Assembly: GCA_944325465.1 (NCBI GenBank) | Contig: CALVAE010000148.1 | Location: 1 to 32,213, forward strand | DNA from: an uncultured Bacteroidales bacterium | Lineage (GTDB): Bacteria > Bacteroidota > Bacteroidia > Bacteroidales > UBA932 | Length of the DNA stretch: 32,213 bases | Direction: 5' to 3' | In this document: piece by piece, positions 24,453 to 31,697 of the stretch | Layout: each line of letters begins with the position of its first letter | Numbering within the stretch: position 1 is the first letter of the stretch | The notes under the pieces: generated by a model | The model's input: only the letters and a program-made list of their open reading frames with translations | What the model was told of the DNA's origin: nothing | Databases searched by the model: none | Position numbers and translations under genes: made by a program

Positions 24453-24668
24453 TTATAATAAATATAAAGGAATACCCTCCTCGTACGCTTTCAGAATGTC
24501 AGATCCTGAAAGTCCGAAATTATCCATAAGATAACTGTCCATGTCCTTTTCGCCGACCCCGATCCGGGCGCAGATGTCCGGGAAGGACAGTCCGGCGTAT
24601 CCTTCCCGGGGACCGTCAAGGATCCGGACAAACTGAGCGAATTCCCGTTCGATTAGATTTCTGTCCAT
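24453..24668 (-). CDS. Small conserved-looking protein, 71 residues
   Basis: A 71-residue acidic, helical protein beginning MDRNLIEREFAQFVRIL and ending AYEEGIPLYLL. It has no signal peptide or membrane helix. The central segment (SFPDICARIGVGEKDMDSYLMDNFGLSGSDIL) looks like two short helices around a turn and faintly recalls a helix-turn-helix, but no catalytic or zinc residues are seen. I recall similar short hypotheticals in Bacteroidales, without a function. The ATG at 24668 is preferred over an upstream in-frame start that would add 26 residues of AT-rich leader. It is divergent from the XRE regulator, and a 15-bp palindrome lies between them. Confidence 0.6.
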   Translation of the reverse strand: MDRNLIEREFAQFVRILDGPREGYAGLSFPDICARIGVGEKDMDSYLMDNFGLSGSDILKAYEEGIPLYLL

Positions 24669-24731
24669 TGCAAATATTTTATTGGCAAAACTCAATTTTT
24701 TTATCCGCATAAGCAATAGCCGTCTGCCGAT

Positions 24732-24746
24732 TTGCATGACATGCAA
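24732..24746. promoter_or_regulatory. 15-bp palindrome, candidate operator
   Basis: TTGCATG-A-CATGCAA is a perfect inverted repeat with seven-base arms and a one-base centre. It lies in the 202-base divergent region between the 71-residue gene and the XRE regulator, 64 bases from the former start and 125 from the latter. The size and symmetry fit an operator for a dimeric HTH protein. The rest of the region is very T-rich (24751-24818) with no other clear element except the XRE promoter. Confidence 0.5.
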
Positions 24747-24843
24747 TGCTGTTTTTTCCGTTTTTTACAGTTTTTTCTGTTTTTGATATCTTTTTCTTGT
24801 CTTTGGCAAGTTTTTATTGTCCATTGTCCGAAAGGATATATAA

Positions 24844-24851
24844 TACATTTG
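24844..24851 (+). promoter_or_regulatory. -7 box of the XRE regulator
   Basis: TACATTTG is a perfect TAnnTTTG box, 19 bases before the ATG at 24871. ATTG at 24824-24827 is a candidate -33 box, but its 16-base spacing is short. Confidence 0.55.
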
Positions 24852-24870
24852 TCAGGTCAAAAAAGCGGAA

Positions 24871-25299
24871 ATGGACAACGGTTCTGTCAAACGGAATATC
24901 TCCAGAATCAGGAAGGCTTCCGGCATCTCCCAAACGGAAATGGCGGAAAGGCTGGGCATGTCCAGAACCGCCTACCGTAATCTGGAAAACGGAGACACCC
25001 GTCTGATAAATGAAAATGTAGACAGGATAGCCGCCCTCCTGGACACGACTGCGGAAGAAATCGTGCTCGGATACACACCTTCAGCAAAAGACTCCTTGCG
25101 GCTGAATGACATCCAGAAAGAATACGCCTCCAAGCAGAAAGAACTCATTTCCATTCACGAAACGGAAATATCCAGGCTGAACGAACAGATAAGGACCCTC
25201 AGGGAACACATTGAAGCATTGCAGGAAACCATCCGCACAAAAGACGAACTGATCTCCATGCTCAAAAGAAAAATTGCCGGAGACGGACATATTGAGTAA
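24871..25299 (+). CDS. XRE-family HTH regulator with C-terminal coiled coil
   Basis: A 142-residue DNA-binding protein. Residues 5-65 are a Cro/C1-type helix-turn-helix (ISRIRKASGISQTEMAERLGMSRTAYRNLENGDTR). Residues ~78-135 form a long heptad-rich coiled coil (HETEISRLNEQIRTLREHIEALQ) that should drive dimerisation. No sensory domain or peptidase motif is present. A bacteriophage origin is possible, but no phage genes are nearby. It lies 30 bases upstream of rnhB on the same strand, and the rnhB -7 box overlaps its stop codon. It may regulate itself or the divergent small gene through the palindrome at 24732. Confidence 0.88.
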   Translation: MDNGSVKRNISRIRKASGISQTEMAERLGMSRTAYRNLENGDTRLINENVDRIAALLDTTAEEIVLGYTPSAKDSLRLNDIQKEYASKQKELISIHETEISRLNEQIRTLREHIEALQETIRTKDELISMLKRKIAGDGHIE

Positions 25300-25304
25300 C
25301 TTTG
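25273..25304 (+). promoter_or_regulatory. Promoter of rnhB overlapping the XRE stop codon
   Basis: ATTG (25273-25276) and TAACTTTG (25297-25304) are 20 bases apart. The TAA of the -7 box is also the stop codon of the XRE gene. The rnhB ATG is 25 bases beyond the box. Confidence 0.65.
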
Positions 25305-25329
25305 GGCGCAGATCAGCCAACTGCCCTTC

Positions 25330-26028
25330 ATGAAAGAGATAAATCTGCTCAATTCCCTCAATGACTCCCTGACGGAAGCAGGATGCGATGAAGCGGGAAG
25401 AGGCCCCCTTGCAGGACCTGTATTCGCGGCAGCGGTAATCCTGCCGCATGACTTCCGCCACCCTCTTCTCAATGACTCGAAAAAGATGACGGAACGGTCT
25501 CGGGATATCCTCAGACCGGTAATCGAGGCTGAATCGGTATCATTTTCCGTAGCGGCCGTCCAGGCGGAAGAAATCGACAGGATAAATATACTGAATGCAT
25601 CGATAGCAGGAATGCAAAGGGCGGTCATGGGATTGTCCGTCAGGCCGGAATATCTCTTGATAGACGGCAACCGGTTCAGACCCTTCAGTTTCATAGCCGC
25701 ACTGTCGGGGAAAACCGGCAACGGAGCCCATGACGGACTGCCGACAGCCTGTGATCCCGGAACACTGGCCGCATACGACCGGATTCCGTATTCCTGCATA
25801 GTGAAAGGCGACGGGAAATTCGCATCCATCGCCGCCGCATCCGTTCTGGCAAAGACATACAGGGACGAATACATGAAGAGACTCGCCCGGGAATATCCGG
25901 AATACGGATGGGAACGGAATATGGGATATCCCACCAGAGAACATATCGAAGCCATCAGGCGTTTCGGGCTCACCCCGTACCACCGGAAGTCATTCCATCT
26001 GAAGGAACTTGAACCTACGCTGTTCTGA
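25330..26028 (+). CDS. rnhB: Ribonuclease HII
   Basis: RNase HII cuts RNA in RNA/DNA hybrids and single ribonucleotides left in DNA. The 232 residues show the family's four acidic positions: Asp20-Glu21 in [12 protein letters not shown], the Asp in LIDGNRF, and the Asp in [22 protein letters not shown] is also diagnostic. A short insert around residues 127-142 ([14 protein letters not shown]) lengthens the loop after the third acidic site. It has its own promoter, which begins in the preceding gene. The alpha/beta hydrolase starts 17 bases after its stop. Confidence 0.97.
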   Translation: MKEINLLNSLNDSLTEAGCDEAGRGPLAGPVFAAAVILPHDFRHPLLNDSKKMTERSRDILRPVIEAESVSFSVAAVQAEEIDRINILNASIAGMQRAVMGLSVRPEYLLIDGNRFRPFSFIAALSGKTGNGAHDGLPTACDPGTLAAYDRIPYSCIVKGDGKFASIAAASVLAKTYRDEYMKRLAREYPEYGWERNMGYPTREHIEAIRRFGLTPYHRKSFHLKELEPTLF

Positions 26029-26045
26029 AATCCAATGAAAACGCC

Positions 26046-26891
26046 ATGAATACCATCAGAACTTTCATTTGCTGCTGTATGCTTGTCATGACGGCAGGCA
26101 TGGTTCCCTGCACGGGACAGGAAAGAGCCAGGACCGATGAAGGATATGTCCACATCAAGGACATACCGTACTTCTCCGAAGATGAATCCGACCCCTACAG
26201 GGCCGAAAGATGCAGGCTTGACCTGTACTATCCGGAAAACACCGGAGGATTCGCCACGCTTGTCTGGTTCCACGGAGGAGGGCTGGAAGGAGGCTCGAAG
26301 TCGCTCCAGGACGGATTCCGCAGGCAGGGCTTTGCCGTAGCGGATGTCAACTACAGACTCTTTCCGAAAGTAAAATGTCCGGATTACATCAATGATGCCG
26401 CCGAAGCGGTCGCATACATATTCCGGCACATTGAAGAATACGGAGGGGATCCTGACCGGATCTATGTGGGAGGGCATTCGGCCGGAGGGTATCTGACCCT
26501 TATGCTTGCCCTGTGCCCCGAATATATGGCCGGATACGGGGCCGATGCCGGCAGGATAAGGAAAGCCTACCCGGTAAGCGGCCAGACCTTCACTCATTTC
26601 ACCATCAAGAAGGAGAGGGGGATGTCCATGGATCTGCCCTACATAGATGAATTCGCTCCGATAAACAATGTCAGGAAGGAGGGCGCTCCTCTGATGCTCA
26701 TCACCGGAGACCGGGATCTCGAGATGCTGTGCAGATATGAAGAGAACGAATGTCTTATGGCGATACTCAGGCATTTCGGACACCCTGCCGTCCTGTATGA
26801 ACTGGACGGTTTTGACCACGGGAACGTAATCGGCCCCGCATGTATTCTCATAAGGAACGACATCAGGCAGGACGGGCAAGTTTCCGAGTGA
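26046..26891 (+). CDS. Exported alpha/beta-hydrolase (carboxylesterase-like)
   Basis: A 281-residue secreted hydrolase. The hydrophobic N-terminus (TFICCCMLVMTAGMVPC) is a signal peptide, and the segment around Cys22 is not a good lipobox. The fold is shown by the oxyanion motif HGGG at 76-79, the nucleophile elbow GGHSAGG with Ser145, an Asp in ITGDRDLEML (Asp222 or Asp224), and His258 in DGFDHGN. These form a complete catalytic triad. The family includes esterases acting on acetylated sugars (BD-FAE type), but the substrate cannot be read from sequence. No polysaccharide-utilisation genes are nearby. It lies 17 bases downstream of rnhB. The next gene has its own promoter. Confidence 0.9.
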   Translation: MNTIRTFICCCMLVMTAGMVPCTGQERARTDEGYVHIKDIPYFSEDESDPYRAERCRLDLYYPENTGGFATLVWFHGGGLEGGSKSLQDGFRRQGFAVADVNYRLFPKVKCPDYINDAAEAVAYIFRHIEEYGGDPDRIYVGGHSAGGYLTLMLALCPEYMAGYGADAGRIRKAYPVSGQTFTHFTIKKERGMSMDLPYIDEFAPINNVRKEGAPLMLITGDRDLEMLCRYEENECLMAILRHFGHPAVLYELDGFDHGNVIGPACILIRNDIRQDGQVSE

Positions 26892-26928
26892 AAGGACGGC
26901 TATGGAGACGGAGAACCGTGGAAAGTTG

Positions 26929-26936
26929 TATATTTG
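26929..26936 (+). promoter_or_regulatory. -7 box of the S46 peptidase
   Basis: TATATTTG is a perfect TAnnTTTG box, 27 bases upstream of the ATG at 26964. No -33 match is seen in the preceding GC-richer stretch. Confidence 0.55.
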
Positions 26937-26963
26937 CAATCCTTAAATGTAAAACGACTTGTG

Positions 26964-29108
26964 ATGAAGAGATTTATTTGTTTTCTGACTGCCTTTGCAG
27001 TGCTCGTTTCAGGAGCGAGAGCCGATGAAGGGATGTGGATGCTCCCTCTCCTTCAGAAGATGAACAGCAAAATGCTGTCTGAAGCCGGATGCCGTCTGAC
27101 ACCTGAACAGATCTACAGCATCAACCATTCATCCCTCAAGGATGCAATCGTACAGTTCGGAGGAGGATGCACGGGAGAACTCATTTCGGATGAAGGCCTG
27201 CTGGTGACCAACCACCATTGCGGATATGCAAGCATCCAGAAACTCAGCAGCATGGAGCATGACTACCTGACAGACGGATACTGGGCGATGAACCGTTCCG
27301 AAGAACTTCCGGTCGAAGGGCTTACCGTCACCTTCCTTGAATATATGCAGGATGTGACGGCAGAATACAACTCCGCAAAAAAGAAGGCGGAAAAGATGTA
27401 CCGGGACAGTACGGACAGGGAAGGCTGGATCCAGGCCTATCTCAACGAGCACATCTACGGGAAACTGGTGGACAAGGTAGCCAAGGATTACCCGGGTTGC
27501 ATGACCGACCTGGTGGCCTTCTATAACGAAAACGTTCACTATATCATAGTTACAAAGACATATACCGATATACGCTTTGTCGGCGCCCCGCCTTCCTCCA
27601 TAGGAAAATTCGGAGCCGATACCGACAACTGGATGTGGCCGCGTCACACCGGAGACTTCTCCATGTTCAGAATCTACGCGGACAAGGACAACAATCCCGC
27701 TCCGTATTCTGAAGACAATGTACCTTACAGGCCGAAGCAGTCTCTCAGAATATCCCTCAAAGACATAAATGAAGGAGACTACACGATGATTATGGGCTAT
27801 CCTGGCAGCACGGTGAGATTCCAGACCGTCCCTGAACTGAAAAACATGCTTGCACAGAATGACATAAAAATCGCGGCAAGGACAATCCGTCAGGACCTGA
27901 TGCTTGAAGACATGCTTGCCGACCCTGCAGTGAAGATCCAGTACGCCAACAAGTACGCAAGTTCGTCCAACGGCTGGAAGAAGTGGAAAGGGATGAAAGT
28001 CGCTTTCGGCAAACTCAATATCATTGGAAGGGCGGAACAGGAAGAAGATGCATATATGGGATGGATCAGATCCTCGAAGAAACGTACAGCCGAATACGGA
28101 TATGCCCTCGATTCGATAAGAAGCGCGGTATCCCGTCTGTCCGGCCCATACAGCGTATATACGACCGTATCGGAATCGGTAGGCCGGGTCGAACTGGCTA
28201 CCTTCGCGATGAGATGCAACGCCAGGCTGACCGATACGACGGAAGCGGCAATCGATGATGCCGTCGGATTCATTTCCGGATATTACAAGGACTACTCCGC
28301 ATCCACGGACCGCAAGATTACAAAGGCCCTTCTGAAATTCTACAGGGACAATGTATCTCCTGAATATTATCTCGAAGGGCTTGGCGGGGATTTCGCCACA
28401 ATGGACATCGATGCATACGTCGACAGCCTTTTCGACAACAGCATATTCACATCTTTGGACAAGGTAAAGGCAGAGACTGCGGCCCGAGGGGCCTCTGCCA
28501 TCAGTGAAGATCCGGCAATAGCATTGGGAACAGCCTGCTTCGAAATCGTCACCGAAAGTTACGGAGCGATGAATGAAGCAATGCAAAGCCTGAACAAGGC
28601 CCGCACAGCCTACACGGCAGGCCTTCTGGAATGGAAGAAAGGCGAACCTTCCTATCCGGACGCCAATTTCACGATGAGACTCACATACGGCTCGGTTAAG
28701 TCATATTCTCCTGCCGATGCCGTCCTCTACAGGTACTATACCACCCTTGACGGCGTGATGGAAAAGGAAGATCCGGACAACTGGGAATTCGTTGTCCCTG
28801 AAAGACTCAAGGAACTATGGAAGAACGGTGATTTCGGAGACTACGCAATGTCTGACGGGAAAATGCCTGTCGCTTTCCTTACCAACAATGACATTACTGG
28901 AGGCAATTCCGGCTCGCCTGTCCTCAATGCCGACGGAGAACTGATCGGACTTGCCTTCGACGGCAACTGGGAGTCAATGAGCAGCGATGTAATGTTCGAA
29001 CCTGAACTCCAGAGATGCATCTGCGTGGATATCCGCTATGTCCTGTTCATCATGGACAAGTTCGGAGGAGCCGGATATCTTCTGGATGAAATGAATATCG
29101 TACGATAG
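26964..29108 (+). CDS. S46-family dipeptidyl peptidase, DPP7-type
   Basis: An exported serine peptidase that removes dipeptides from peptide N-termini in the periplasm, feeding peptide catabolism. From the ATG at 26964 it has 714 residues with a signal peptide (KRFICFLTAFAVLVSGARA, cleavage before DEGMW). The chymotrypsin-like triad is likely His85 (TNHHCGY), Asp221 (GADTDNWMWPRH) and Ser649 (TGGNSGSP). The residue 18 after the serine is Gly667 (FDGNW). In P. gingivalis enzymes this position is Gly in DPP7 (hydrophobic P1) and Arg in DPP11 (acidic P1), so DPP7-like specificity is inferred. A TATATTTG box precedes it. A dispersed repeat follows its stop. Confidence 0.95.
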   Translation: MKRFICFLTAFAVLVSGARADEGMWMLPLLQKMNSKMLSEAGCRLTPEQIYSINHSSLKDAIVQFGGGCTGELISDEGLLVTNHHCGYASIQKLSSMEHDYLTDGYWAMNRSEELPVEGLTVTFLEYMQDVTAEYNSAKKKAEKMYRDSTDREGWIQAYLNEHIYGKLVDKVAKDYPGCMTDLVAFYNENVHYIIVTKTYTDIRFVGAPPSSIGKFGADTDNWMWPRHTGDFSMFRIYADKDNNPAPYSEDNVPYRPKQSLRISLKDINEGDYTMIMGYPGSTVRFQTVPELKNMLAQNDIKIAARTIRQDLMLEDMLADPAVKIQYANKYASSSNGWKKWKGMKVAFGKLNIIGRAEQEEDAYMGWIRSSKKRTAEYGYALDSIRSAVSRLSGPYSVYTTVSESVGRVELATFAMRCNARLTDTTEAAIDDAVGFISGYYKDYSASTDRKITKALLKFYRDNVSPEYYLEGLGGDFATMDIDAYVDSLFDNSIFTSLDKVKAETAARGASAISEDPAIALGTACFEIVTESYGAMNEAMQSLNKARTAYTAGLLEWKKGEPSYPDANFTMRLTYGSVKSYSPADAVLYRYYTTLDGVMEKEDPDNWEFVVPERLKELWKNGDFGDYAMSDGKMPVAFLTNNDITGGNSGSPVLNADGELIGLAFDGNWESMSSDVMFEPELQRCICVDIRYVLFIMDKFGGAGYLLDEMNIVR

Positions 29109-29110
29109 GA

Positions 29111-29212
29111 AGAACCGGTTCTTCGCTGGCGCTCAGAATGACAGTTCCCGGCAGAACGGCACTCTGTCATCCTGAACGACTCCTTGTCATCCTGAACGAA
29201 GTGAAGGATCTG
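29111..29212. repeat. Dispersed REP-like repeat cluster (GTCATyCTGAryG units)
   Basis: The 119-base gap between the S46 peptidase and the mrp gene is made largely of repeat units. On the minus strand 29142-29117 reads GTCATTCTGAGCG and continues into GCGAAGAACC. On the plus strand TGTCATCCTGAACGA occurs at 29165-29179 and again at 29185-29199, followed by AGTGAAGGATCT. The outer part includes the palindrome AGAACCGGTTCT (29111-29122). Units of this type are known to be scattered through many Bacteroidota and other genomes, and are often mistranslated as CHPER or VILNEVKDL. Confidence 0.8.
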
Positions 29213-29227
29213 ATCAACAGAATTGAT

Positions 29228-30319
29228 ATGACCAAAGAAGAAATAATCAACGCTCTGCGCGAAGTGGAGCATCCCGGAAACGGGGACAGGAACATAGTGG
29301 AACTGGGGATACTGGACAATGTCAGTATCGAAGGGAACAATGTAACCGTTAATCTCGTATTTCCCAAGCATCGTGACCCCTTGTCCGAATACCTTATCGG
29401 AAGTTGCAAGGCCGCTGTGATAAGGCATTTCCCGCAGGCGGCCGTAGAAGTAAGGACTTCCGTCAGGGAAGCCCCCAAAAAGAAGGCCGGACTTGATCTC
29501 GGTTTTGAAGAACTCAAAAACGTGAAACATCTTATAGGTGTAGCCTCCGGCAAAGGAGGGGTGGGCAAATCCACGGTAGCCGTCAACCTTGCGGTAGCCC
29601 TGGCAAGAGAAGGCTATCGGGTAGGCCTGGCGGATGCGGATGTCTACGGGCCCTCTGTCCCGAAGATGACAGGAACCGAAGGGGCGATGCCTGATGCTTT
29701 CAACGACCCGGAACTCGGACGGGACGTGATTCTCCCGATTGAGAAATATGGGGTCAAATGGATGTCCATCGGTTACTTCGCCAAGCCGGAACAGGCTCTC
29801 ATCTGGAGAGGACCGATGGCCTGCAATGCATTGAAACAGATGATACTGCAGGTGCGTTGGGGAGAACTTGACTTCCTGCTCATCGACATGCCTCCGGGAA
29901 CAGGAGACATCCATATCAGTCTGGTACATGACATTCCTTTCGAAGGAGCAGTGATTGTCAGCACCCCTCAGGATGTGGCACTGGCAGATGTGGAGAAAGG
30001 CGTGAATATGTTCCGCAACCAGAGCATCAACAAGAAAATATTCGGGCTGGTGGAAAATATGGCCTGGTTCACCCCAGAGGAACTGCCGCAGAACAGATAC
30101 TACATTTTCGGGAAAGACGGAGGAGCAAGGATGGCGGCCAAATACGACATTCCGCTGCTCGGACAGATTCCTATCGTACAGAGTATCCGGGAAGGCGGTG
30201 ACAGCGGGGAACCTGTAGCCCTGTCCTCCCGTCCGGACGGCATCGCCTTCGTTTCTCTTGCCACCAGACTGGCTGAAGAAGCGGAATCTTCCGACGGCAT
30301 ACCGGCTTCAGAAAAATAG
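29228..30319 (+). CDS. Mrp/NBP35-family ATPase (Fe-S carrier type) lacking the CxxC motif
   Basis: A 363-residue P-loop ATPase of the Mrp/ApbC group, thought to carry or insert Fe-S clusters in the cytosol. Residues ~1-90 form a MIP18/DUF59 domain (EEIINALREVEHPGNGDRNI). The ATPase has the deviant Walker A SGKGGVGKST, switch DADVYGPSVPKM, and DMPPGTGDIHISL. The usual CPxC cluster site after ENM is replaced by ENMAWFTPEELPQNRY, with no cysteine pair. I recall this as typical for Bacteroidota members. The ATG at 29228 is chosen because an in-frame extension upstream is only translated repeat sequence. A MATE transporter starts 10 bases after the stop. Confidence 0.93.
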   Translation: MTKEEIINALREVEHPGNGDRNIVELGILDNVSIEGNNVTVNLVFPKHRDPLSEYLIGSCKAAVIRHFPQAAVEVRTSVREAPKKKAGLDLGFEELKNVKHLIGVASGKGGVGKSTVAVNLAVALAREGYRVGLADADVYGPSVPKMTGTEGAMPDAFNDPELGRDVILPIEKYGVKWMSIGYFAKPEQALIWRGPMACNALKQMILQVRWGELDFLLIDMPPGTGDIHISLVHDIPFEGAVIVSTPQDVALADVEKGVNMFRNQSINKKIFGLVENMAWFTPEELPQNRYYIFGKDGGARMAAKYDIPLLGQIPIVQSIREGGDSGEPVALSSRPDGIAFVSLATRLAEEAESSDGIPASEK

Positions 30320-30329
30320 AAGGCGGCAG

Positions 30330-31697
30330 ATGGAAGAAGGCATTGCTGACAAAAGTATGAAAGAGTTTCGTGCCGGTGATCTGACCAAGGGAAGGATTAC
30401 CGGCACTTTGCTTCGTTTCACCCTGCCGATGATTGCAGGTTCCCTGCTCCAGCAATGTTACAATATCGCCGACACTATAATCGTCGGACGTTTCATAGGA
30501 GCCGAAGCCCTGGCGGCAGTCGGATCATCATATACACTGATGGTCTTTCTGACATCCGTACTGATCGGACTTGCAATGGGCAGCGGCACCATATTTTCAC
30601 TCCGGTTCGGCGCAGAAGACCGGCAGGGACTGAAACAGAGCATTTCCGCATCATTTGTCCTGATCGGAGGGATTACCGTTCTTCTCAGCGTTGCCGCATT
30701 CGCGACACTTGGCCCGGTACTCCGCTGGCTGCAGGTACCGGCGGATGTGACCGCACCGATGAGAGACTATCTGTGGATAATCTATTGGGGAATCGGATTC
30801 ACATTCCTTTACAACTACTTCGCAGCCCTTTTGAGAGCAATCGGAGATTCCGTAACGCCTCTTATATGGCTTGCCGGAGCGGCAGTACTCAACATAGGTC
30901 TGGACCTGCTGTTCATTCTGAATTTCGACTGGGGTATCCGCGGGGCAGCAGCCGCTACCGTCCTTTCTCAAGGAGTTTCCGGAATAGGGCTCGGACTCCA
31001 TACCATCATAACCAGACGCAGCCTTCTGCCATCCGTCCGGGAAGTCCGACCGGACTGGAAAGTTCTGAAGAACATAGCCGCATTCTCATCTCTTACATGC
31101 ATCCAGCAATCCGTAATGAATCTGGGAATCCTGGCCGTACAGGGTCTTGTCAACAGTTTCGGCACCGTGACAATGGCTGCGTTTGCTGCCGCGGTCAAGA
31201 TAGACTCGTTTGCCTATATGCCTGTGCAAGAATTCGGCAATGCATTCTCCACCTTCATCGCGCAGAACTACGGGGCCGCCCGGCAGGACAGGATACGTAA
31301 AGGAATCGTCCGGGCAGTGCTGATAATGTCCGCCTTCTCTATCGCGGTATCAACTGTAGTATTCCTGTGTGCAGGTCCTCTGATGCAGATATTCGTAAGC
31401 GGAAGTGAAACCGGAATAATCAATGCGGGAGTCAGATATCTGAGAATCGAAGGAGCCTTCTATATAGGCATAGGACTTCTTTTCATGCTGTACGGATACT
31501 ACAGGGCCGTATGTATGCCTGGAATGTCAGTCGTTCTCACCGTTCTTTCTCTTGGGACCAGAGTCGCCCTATCCTACATACTGGCTCCGATTCCAGGAAT
31601 CGGGGAAACAGGAATCTGGTGGTCAATTCCTGTCGGATGGGCACTGGCCGATCTCGTCGGTGTCATCCGTTACTTCCATCTGAACCGAGGAAGGTAG
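30330..31697 (+). CDS. MATE-family multidrug efflux transporter
   Basis: A 455-residue inner-membrane exporter of the MATE family, driven by Na+ or H+ gradients. About twelve hydrophobic helices are visible in two pseudo-symmetric halves. The first half begins with LRFTLPMIAGSLLQQCYNIADTIIVGRFIGAEALAAVG, the typical N-terminal signature. The second contains SSLTCIQQSVMNLGILAVQGLVNSFG and PVQEFGNAFSTFIAQNYGA, where the QNYGA block is diagnostic. Substrates cannot be predicted. The ATG at 30330 is favoured; one at 30357 is possible. The last 75 bases overlap the end of the convergent nuclease-family gene. Confidence 0.94.
   Translation: MEEGIADKSMKEFRAGDLTKGRITGTLLRFTLPMIAGSLLQQCYNIADTIIVGRFIGAEALAAVGSSYTLMVFLTSVLIGLAMGSGTIFSLRFGAEDRQGLKQSISASFVLIGGITVLLSVAAFATLGPVLRWLQVPADVTAPMRDYLWIIYWGIGFTFLYNYFAALLRAIGDSVTPLIWLAGAAVLNIGLDLLFILNFDWGIRGAAAATVLSQGVSGIGLGLHTIITRRSLLPSVREVRPDWKVLKNIAAFSSLTCIQQSVMNLGILAVQGLVNSFGTVTMAAFAAAVKIDSFAYMPVQEFGNAFSTFIAQNYGAARQDRIRKGIVRAVLIMSAFSIAVSTVVFLCAGPLMQIFVSGSETGIINAGVRYLRIEGAFYIGIGLLFMLYGYYRAVCMPGMSVVLTVLSLGTRVALSYILAPIPGIGETGIWWSIPVGWALADLVGVIRYFHLNRGR

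Noticed and set aside
24767..24785. ACAG-T6-CTGT followed by T5 as a terminator
   Set aside because: The stem is only four A/T-containing pairs, and the whole region is T-rich.
25155..26939. Long minus-strand open frame (594 codons) antisense to rnhB and the hydrolase
   Set aside because: It overlaps two genes with complete catalytic motifs, and its translation is low-complexity and shows no recognisable domain.
27129..28586. Minus-strand frame of 485 codons inside the S46 peptidase gene
   Set aside because: It is an antisense shadow; the sense strand has the full DPP7 triad.
29138..29227. N-terminal extension of the Mrp ATPase
   Set aside because: The extra residues (CHPERLLVILNEVKDL) are translated repeat DNA; the family start is at 29228.
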